From: Dryomyza anilis
Lineage: Eukaryota; Arthropoda; Insecta; Diptera; Dryomyzidae
NCBI GenBank assembly: GCA_951804985.1
Contig: OX638132.1
Coordinates: forward strand, 15,915,529-15,979,528
Direction of reading: 5' to 3'
DNA length: 64,000 nucleotides
In this document: piece by piece, positions 56,306 through 64,000 of the stretch
How positions within the stretch are numbered: the stretch's first letter is position 1
Layout: each line of letters opens with the position of its first letter
Notes under the pieces: generated by a model
Database searches by the model: none
Seen by the model: only the letters and a program-made list of their open reading frames with translations
What the model was told of the DNA's origin: nothing
Made by a program: the position numbers and the translations under genes

Positions 56306-57010
56306 CCCACTTCCTTTTGTGTGACGCGTCTGTGCGTCGCGTGTTGGCACGATCAACGTTGCTGCGCGATCGCATCGCTTCCACCACTTTTGGTCATTCT
56401 TTGCCATTTTTTTGTGCACCTCAAATTTTCTGCAGATTCTTGCGCGAAAAACAGCGGAAAATTTCTTCAACTCAACTCAATTTAATACAATATTCAATTG
56501 AAATTCAGTTTGACGATCAATTGTAAGATCGTCGTTTTTTCTTTTTTTAGTTAGATGGTATTCTTGTTTTTTTTCCATAGTTGTTGTTGCTGTTATTGTC
56601 ATCGCTGGTTGTCGCCAAGTAGCTTGTTGTCAGCAACATCGACGACAGCAACATTTCGTTGCTGTTGTATTAAGCATTCTTAAACATTGCGCCAGCATAT
56701 ATTATGTTGTTGCTGTTACTGGTTACTGCTCGTTACTGGTTTTTTAAACTTTGTTCCACTTTCATCCTGTCCAGGAGTTGAGTTTTTCATTTATCATCTG
56801 CTACAGAAACAAAAAGAGTCACTGTCAACAACATCAACATCAGCAACAATATCTTTTATCTTCTTTGAAATTTTTATTTTAAGAATTTTTGTTAGATTTG
56901 TATAGTAATTGTTATGCTTACAAATACCAGTGAATTTTTTTTCCAAATAATTTACATTAAATATTTGTTCTTTTAAAGAATGTATATTGCATAATAAACG
57001 TTTGTTCACT
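56306..57010 (+). other. Probable Ino80 3' UTR
   Basis: Downstream of the stop, the sequence is rich in GTTGTTGCTG-type triplet runs to about 56720 and then A/T rich. AATAAA at 56993-56998 is the first good poly(A) signal I see before sequence composition changes. The real 3' end cannot be read from DNA alone. Confidence 0.45.
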
Positions 57011-58628
57011 TTTAATTTTTATTTTTTGTTTATCGTTATTGAAGTATAATATATAATAATATTGAAAAAAATATATATTTTATTAAAAAAAGAGAAAATG
57101 TCTTTTAAATAAATACATTTGCATTTGATTTACGTTCAACATCCAATGTATTTGTTTTTAGTACATTAATGTAATTGTTTCTGTTTAAAAAAAACAACTA
57201 CATTAATTAACTGCATTCCTATACAACATTTTACTACATTTTATATTCAGTAAATACAAGTAAAGTAAATACATAAATCTATATTATCTCTTTATTCTAA
57301 AAAAGATTCTTTGTAAAAAAAATATGTTTTCTCCATGATGAAAATTGATTTTAATGACATGTCATTTTTTTAAAGGCATTTGTAAGTTTTTTTGTCTTTT
57401 TTGTTGGTTGTAATGTTATTTTTTTAATTATTTTAAATTTTATGTCAGTATTTGCATCTTTGGTCTTAATTTTTAGAACTATTTTTTCTTTATTAATTGC
57501 AGTTGAGTTGAAACCAAAAAAAAATATGGTATATGAAGCTAATAAATTTATGAATAGCTCTTATTTTAATACATTCGTTTATTCTAAAATTATAAAAAAA
57601 AATTGCCTATAAATGATATGACTGCATTGAAAAACGCGTCTCTCGTCAGTGTCGGCGTGGAACGAAAAAAAAAAATAGTCGGTAAAATAAATACATTTGT
57701 ATTTAATTTACGTTTAAAATATATCTATTTCTTTTTATTATATTGATGTTTTTATTATATTGAAAAACATATTTGTACGAATAATAACTAAACATTTACC
57801 TGCATAATTTGAATACATTTGTATTAAAATAACTACATTGTGTCTTCATTTATACGTCCTGAATTATGTATATAAATTACTGCATCTGTTTTAAATTTTA
57901 CTATATTCGGTTTTATTTAACAGCAAGAAAAATTAATAAATATAACTACATATACATTTAATTTTACTACATTCTGTTTCAATTAAAATTCGAAAAAATA
58001 TATATTCTCTCAAAAAAGATTGTTAATATTTATTTAACTTCAAGCTAAACATAAAAATATTACTACATATGCAATAACTTTTACTACATTTTGCGTTTGT
58101 TCATGAGCCCAGTTTTAAGGGTAATTTTAATGGTAATTTCTAACGTATTTGAATACGAGCCATCAAATGAATCACAAACATTAGGAGTTCCTTCTTATTT
58201 ATAGCAAATATGAATAATAAGCGCACTCGCTAACAATACTTTCTTGCTTGAGTTTCGTTTGTGCCTGTCCACTTCATCCACAAACTTCAAATAACACTAC
58301 TTACAAATGTGTTCCCATTTTAAAATATTTGAATCAGAACTCAAAAAAAGGCCATTTGTCTAGACTATTTTTGGACGATTTTATTAGCATTTCAGATCTA
58401 ATGATAAATATAAACATTATTTATGGTTACACAGAACTTCGGTTATATTTTTTAAACCTTTTTAGGAATTTGTTACCATATGGCAACAGTTTTTCAAAGA
58501 CATTTTTCAAATACTCTCTGTTATAATATTTTGACAGAAATAAGTTAATTGATATCTATTATGTGTTGCTAAAAAAAATAATAGATAAAGTGATATACTC
58601 ATGAACTATGAGTTGATATTTTTGGCTA

Positions 58629-58848
58629 CACCCAGAAAAAAATTCTATATAAATAATAGGTTTTTACTATTAAAAATAGTCAATAGTATAAATTATTATT
58701 TTAATCGGAATACACAATTAAATATTAGGAAATACCATGACATTGCCATTGATTTTATATGAAAAGATTTATTTTTTGTATACTATTAAATCAATAATTG
58801 TCCTATTGACCAAATTTAATGGGATTTGAGGGAATTTTTTTCTGGGTG
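58629..58848 (+). mobile_element. TA-target MITE family, copy 5
   Basis: 220 bp with ends CACCCAGAAAAAAATTC and TTTTTTTCTGGGTG. TA at the left, CA at the right (decayed duplication). Interior matches copies 1 and 3. Confidence 0.85.
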
Positions 58849-59206
58849 CAAATAAGAAAAGTTGCATATTCAATTTTTTGGTCATTTTTAGTATTTATTT
58901 TATTTAAAATATATCGTAATTTATACTTGTGTATTTATTTTTTATTAAATAGTTATGCACTGAGTGTCAAATGGGTTAATTTGAATATTTGTTTAAATTT
59001 AAAAAATTACACTATTTTTATATTTTTTTTATAAACCATATTGAAACCATTAATCTGCCACAAATTCAAAAATATGCCATACACTTCCCGCAAACTTTTA
59101 TTTATCTCTGTGTTTGCCGAACATATGCTGCGGAAATATTCCTGAAAAATGCCAATAAATTTGTCTCGGGTTTTGTAAATGATGTTTAGCTTTTGCATTC
59201 CATAAT

Positions 59207-59793
59207 CAGCCCAATCGTGAAACGCGTCGGGAGACATTTCCGACGGAATTGACAAAAAAGCAATCGAGCAACACACAGTTATCCGACGTATATCGAAAAT
59301 TTTCGTCGGAAACAAATCAATCGAGTTTCCCGTCGTGTGAACATTTACTGTCAAATTTGCTCACATTTTATTTTTATGTGAAAACATGAAATTTTAGATT
59401 TTTAGTAATTGATTGCAGAAATAAAGTAGTTTAAACAGTTCAAATAGTTAAAAAATAATTTATTTCGACGGCTTGGATGTTGGAAACTTGCTTAAATTGC
59501 TATGAAAATTTTACTATTTGAGTACCTACTGTCGTTAGCATTTAAAAAATTATTTAAAAAATAAAATTACATTCGTTTTGTATTTGTAGTCATTTTAAAA
59601 TGTTAATAAAATTGAAACAAATTAAATTTTTACTTCGAAATTTGGCATTTAATATCGAAATTGAGAGGAAAACAATGTTGCGCTGTTTTATAAATGTTTC
59701 CCGTTCTTTGGAAAACTTGATTAGATTTTATTTTCCGTCGGAAGAAGAACAATCCGACGAGCTTCCGTTCATCGGGAACCTCGATTGGGCTGA
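59207..59793. mobile_element. 585-bp TIR element (CAGCCCAATCG ends)
   Basis: CAGCCCAATCG at 59208 is inverted as CGATTGGGCTG ending at 59792. Subterminal CGTCGG and TCCGACG words occur near both ends. Adjacent AAT on each side could be a 3-bp duplication, which would fit PIF/Harbinger, but this is weak. A 65-codon open frame (59600-59797) spans the right end and has no recognisable domain. Confidence 0.65.
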
Positions 59794-59817
59794 ATAGTTT
59801 TTAAAGTGAGTTTTGTA

Positions 59818-60701
59818 CACCCAGAAAAAAATCATGGTAAATTGATAGTATTTCAATAGAAAAACAATAATTTATACCATTAAAATTAGTCAATAGGATG
59901 CGTCCCATTAGTTCAGTAATATTGAAACAGTTAATACAATGTGTGGTTGTACCATAAATTTTATAATGTGATATTTTAATTACAATAAGAAAGACCTATA
60001 CAAATTTAATGATAGTATTATTAATTTTATGGTATAGTCGAATTACATTTTCCTAATAATTTATTAAAACAAAAATGTATTTTAGTTAATTTATTGTATA
60101 TATTATTTTATTTAAATGTCGTAATTGATATTCACTTTTACAACACACACATAAAAAGACACTTCTTGCTGCAAAAGGTTATAACACATTTAATGTTTGC
60201 TTTGGTTTCCAATAATTGATTGTAGTACTTGAGTCTACAGTTATTTTTGAGTCCGTTGTCATAATAGAAGTTCGATGTATTATTTATTTTCTGTAATAAA
60301 TAAAAATTGAATATAAATAAATATATAAATATAATTTATTTACATTAAATATATTGAGTCCTTAACAATGTCGCATTTAATAATGTGGATTATTACAAAA
60401 TACATGCGACCATTTTGAGTAAACACGCAGAATGACGTACAAAACGAACATGTTTGTATTCATTTTTATGTTTTTTTTTTACACCACGTTTATTATTATA
60501 GGAGGAAACTATTAAAACAACAGTATTTATTCTACTTAAAATAATAATATTGAAATATTTAAATTTATGGTACTGAATTTTACAAATACTATTGAATTAA
60601 TTAGAAAACTTTTGATTTAAAAAGAAAAAACTATTAATACATGAACCATAAGATCAATGGTCGTACCATAAAGTACTTAATGGTACATTTTCTTCTGAGT
60701 G
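59818..60701 (+). mobile_element. Longer TA-flanked relative of the CACYCAG MITEs
   Basis: 884 bp flanked by TA on both sides. It begins CACCCAGAAAAAAATCATGG and ends TTTTCTTCTGAGTG. Only the terminal regions resemble the 220-bp MITEs. The interior is A/T rich without a long frame, so this is a larger but still non-autonomous relative. Confidence 0.65.
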
Positions 60702-62290
60702 TAGGCAAATGCTTCAAAGTTCTTTGTGTAATTATCTTGGGTTTTTAAAACAGAGAAAGGCGTTTTTACCCGTTTATCATAAAATCTAAAATTGATAAGT
60801 CTACTTAGAAATTACAAAATAACACATTACATTAAAATTAATTAATTCTGTATAACCTGAAAAATCTATAAATGGGATATAACTGAAGTTTAAGTTTTGT
60901 TTTTTAATATAACTCCGTTAAAATGCCATTTAAAATTGGCACGATTATGCATAATAAATCAATCAAAATTTAGGATTTCTCAGAATTTTGTAAAGGGTCT
61001 TTTTAATGACATATAACTTTAAGTGCTAGCATAAATACCACTCACTACATGTTTTCGTAAAAAGCCTATTTTATTAGCTTTAAAACGATACCTCAACGGG
61101 GTTTATAGCAAATCGCGATCAATAGATATTTTAATATGAACAACTTACAAAAGTGGTTTTCTTGTTAATTTTTTCTAACTTTAGATCTCTCCAAAGTAAA
61201 ACATTATCTGTATAATATTGATACTTAAGAGTTATTTAACTTATAATAACGTAAAAGCTGTAGAAGCAACTCTCTAACCTCTGTCAAACCTTTATAGAAA
61301 CTTTTTGGCATAAGTAAACAGCTAAATATAAGCCGTACTGTACAATAGATGAGAACTAGCCTTATTATAGCAGGGTAAGGTCTTAGCTTTATAATAGTTG
61401 CAATTTTAGGTATAGTATATCATTTTTATAAAAGTGCTATAAGAGCTTTATCAAGCCTTTTTATACAGCCAATGGTTACTTGGATATAGTTGTCCGAAAA
61501 AATTTAAAAAATAATTGATCAACACATTTCAATTGATCCTGCATATGAGGCATTCTTTTTCAAATCGAACAGGAAATATTTTTGACACTCTGGATTTGCT
61601 TCAATTTTTTTTTTATGGATTGCTTATTGAAAAAAAGCCCACCCATATTTTTTTTTTTTTTTCTTTTTGTCTAGGTTTGAAAATACAGGGTGTTTAAAAA
61701 ATGAAAATATGACGCATGGACCTTTTTTAAAAATTATATAACTTTGGATCTGTGCATCGTATAGCGTCAAGTTTAGTCTTATTTTGAAGGTAATATAATT
61801 TACTTTATTCCCTATACAAATTTAATATATTTTTAATTATCATGTAACTATTATAAGCAAATAAAATGTTTAAGGACATTTTACTTAAAGAAGAATGAAA
61901 AAGAATGCCTCATAACAAAAATTTAACCAAAATCCAAGACGTTTAAATCTCAAAGTTGATTTGATTTGGTTGATATAGTGTGGAAATTGCTCGATTAAAA
62001 CATTTTATTATTTAAAGAAGACGGATTTAATCGATCTTAACTTTGTTGTTTCTTGTTAAAATTTGATAAACACAATAGTTCTGAAAACTTAATTGAATTT
62101 ACTTTTAATAACTATAAAAATGTGTAAATTATCTTCCAAAGGTTTTTTTGGACGATTTTTTAAAAATGAATATTGTATACAAATTTTATTTTTTGTCGTA
62201 TAATGAACTATTACTCAGTTCTGCATAAACCGATTTGAATAAAATAAAAAGTTGTGCTAAGCTAAATGTGTTGATTCTTCGAAAAACTAT

Positions 62291-62690
62291 AGAGTTTTGA
62301 AATAACTTGCGTAGTTGCTGAGTAACTCAAGGTAGGATAATGCGAATTTACACACAGAAGTGGAAATTAAAAAAAACTAAAGATGACATAAACATTCTGT
62401 AAATGACGATATTCATTGATATTCGAGGCCTATCCAACAATATAGGTCGGAGGTCTAGTAAATTTTTGGTTTCGCTCCGAGTTTTGAAATAACTTGCGTA
62501 GTTGCTGAGTTTTAATTACATAAGTAACTCAGGGTAGGAAAATGCGAATTTACACACAGAAGTGGAAATTAAAAAAAACTCAAGATGGTATAAACATTCT
62601 GTAAATGAGGATATTCATTGATATTCGAGGCCTATCCAACAATATAGGTCGTAGGTTTAGTATATTTTTGGTATAGCTCCGGCTAATTAT
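62291..62690. repeat. Tandem duplication, about 190-bp unit
   Basis: GTTTTGAAATAACTTGCGTA occurs near 62293 and again near 62482. The units share AATTTACACACAGAAGTGG, ATATTCATTGATATTCGAGG and CCTATCCAACAATATAGGTC. The second carries an insertion of about 18 bp. Confidence 0.85.
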
Positions 62691-62796
62691 TGAGTTTTAT
62701 ATCATTTTATAAGTCATTGGTATTTGTATGTTTCATATACGTTTTACAACAATTTAGTTGTATACAGTATCCTATTAATATAATAAATCTGTTTGT

Positions 62797-62845
62797 TCGT
62801 TTGTACGTTTGTACGTTTGTACGTTTGTACGTTTGTACGTTTGTT
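62797..62845 (+). repeat. TTTGTACG 8-bp microsatellite
   Basis: About five perfect copies of GTTTGTAC leading straight into the satellite array. Confidence 0.9.
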
Positions 62846-64000
62846 CCGCTTCTCCGTCTGAACGGCTGATCCGATTTCCTTGAAATTTTTACCACAGATG
62901 CGGTATAGTCTGGAAGGAATGATAGGCTATATATGGGCGGGATTGGACAAAGAGGCGTGGCACCTCCCATACAACCTAAATTTTCAATGCAATATAACTC
63001 GGCACTTTCACCAGCTACGAACATGAAACAAAAAACTCAAATACAAAAAAAAAAATGTAAAACAAAAAAGCCAAAGCACAAAAAAAAACAAAAGCAAAAA
63101 TACAAAAACAAAAGCAATCACGTTTGTTCCGCTTCTCCGTCTACACGGCTGATCCGATTTTCTTGAAATTTTTACCACAGATGCGGTATGGTCTGGAAGG
63201 AATGATAGGCTATATATGGGCGGGATTGGACAAAGAGGCGTGGCACCTCCCATACAACCTAAATTTTCAATGCAATATAACTCGGCACTTTCACCAGCTA
63301 CGAACATGAAACAAAAAACTCAAATACAAAAAAAAAAATGTAAAACAAAAAAGCCAAAGCACAAAAAAAACAAAAGCAAAAATACAAAAACAAAAGCAAT
63401 CACGTTTGTTCCGCTTCTCCGTCTACACGGCTGATCCGATTTTCTTGAAATTTTTACCACAGATGCGGTATGGTCTGGAAGGAATGATAGGCTATATATG
63501 GGCGGGATTGGACAAAGAGGCGTGGCACCTCCCATACAACCTAAATTTTCAATGCAATATAACTCGGCACTTTCACCAGCTACGAACATGAAACAAAAAA
63601 CTCAAATACAAAAAAAAAAATGTAAAACAAAAAAGCCAAAGCACAAAAAAAAACAAAAGCAAAAATACAAAAACAAAAGCAATCACGTTTGTTCCGCTTC
63701 TCCGTCTACACGGCTGATCCGATTTTCTTGAAATTTTTACCACAGATGCGGTATGGTCTGGAAGGAATGATAGGCTATATATGGGCGGGATTGGATAAAG
63801 AGGCGTGGCACCTCCCATACAACCTAAACTTTCAATGCGATATAACTCGGCACTTTCACCAGCTACGAACATGAAACAAAAAACTTAAATACAAAAAAAA
63901 AATGTAAAACAAAAGAAGCAAAAACACAAAACAAAACAAAAGCAAAAATACAAAAACAAAAGCAATCACGTTTGTTCCGCTTCTCCGTTTAAACGGCTGA
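62838..64000 (+). repeat. 282-283-bp satellite array, continues past the right edge
   Basis: Unit starts (CGTTTGTTCCGCTTCTCCGT) at 62838, 63121, 63403, 63686 and 63969: four complete units and the start of a fifth. Units are nearly identical apart from A-tract length and a few substitutions; the first and fourth are the most diverged. Each unit holds CGGCTGATCCGATTT, GCTATATATGGGCGGGATTG, AAAGAGGCGTGGCACCTCCC and a long A-rich tail with AAAACAAAAGC words. Short frames repeat in both strands but have no protein similarity that I recognise. Confidence 0.95.

Larger units (their letters stand above)
57011..62837. other. Gene-free region downstream of Ino80
   Basis: No gene recognised. It contains ACTACATTTT-type words (57130-58110), two TA MITEs (58629-58848 and 59818-60701), a fragment related to 36445-37065 (59060-59175), a CAGCCCAATCG TIR element (59207-59793), a 190-bp duplication (62291-62690) and a TTTGTACG repeat (62797-62845). 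Stretch 60710-62290 shows nothing beyond A/T-rich DNA. Confidence 0.6.

Noticed and set aside
56085..56470. Additional frames overlapping the last Ino80 exon
   Set aside because: Shadows of the Ino80 reading frame in GAT/GAC-rich sequence.
63008..63874. Repeated frames of 60-99 codons at the right edge
   Set aside because: Identical frames recur every 282-283 bp because they lie in satellite units. No independent support for coding.
62838..64000. CRISPR-like array
   Set aside because: Units are 282-283 bp and uniform with no variable spacers, in a eukaryotic genome.

Overview
This is AT-rich, intron-containing eukaryotic DNA. It has GT-AG introns, tRNA-derived SINEs, hAT-, Transib- and mariner-like cut-and-paste elements, and dipteran-type proteins. 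It most likely comes from a calyptrate or other higher fly; the species is inferred, not shown. Only two real gene systems are visible, and the rest is intronic or intergenic sequence filled with small, mostly non-autonomous transposable elements.

Region 1 (about 3.9-21.1 kb, minus strand) is a tandem cluster of six serine carboxypeptidase-like genes of peptidase family S28 (prolylcarboxypeptidase / dipeptidyl-peptidase II type). They form two subfamilies. Subfamily 1 has a pseudogene (3899-4941) and two genes with six exons each (5309-7120 and 7463-9251). Subfamily 2 has two intact genes with seven exons each (11317-13911 and 15896-17934) and a pseudogene (20293-21089). Exon phases and most exon lengths match across all copies, so I could reconstruct complete proteins of 494, about 491, 481 and 481 residues, with signal peptides and full Ser-Asp-His triads. 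Each copy, pseudogenes included, keeps a TGATAA (GATA-factor) motif about 60-100 bp upstream of its start. This fits midgut digestive expression.

Region 2 (28.5-56.3 kb, plus strand) holds the last five exons of the chromatin-remodelling ATPase Ino80: the end of the helicase C domain and the low-complexity acidic C-terminus. The introns are 0.8, 5.1, 3.5 and 17.3 kb. The first visible exon starts inside the helicase domain and I see no upstream Ino80 exons in the window. Either the whole S28 cluster lies inside an Ino80 intron on the opposite strand, or the assembly joins unrelated pieces.

The rest is transposon-derived. The clearest cases are a 2.03-kb hAT-like element with an 8-bp target duplication that carries a foldback 60-bp minisatellite (41850-43882); a 1.21-kb Transib-like element with RSS-like CACGGTG/CACAGTG ends and a 5-bp duplication (22840-24049); a tRNA-SINE with a 12-bp duplication (33849-34166) and an inverted partner (46446-46765); a putative solo LTR with a phased heat-shock-element array next to its TATA box (18736-19195); several near-perfect hairpin elements; a six-member TA-target MITE family; and a 282-283-bp satellite that runs off the right edge (62838-64000). 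No CRISPR array, rRNA gene or operon is present.
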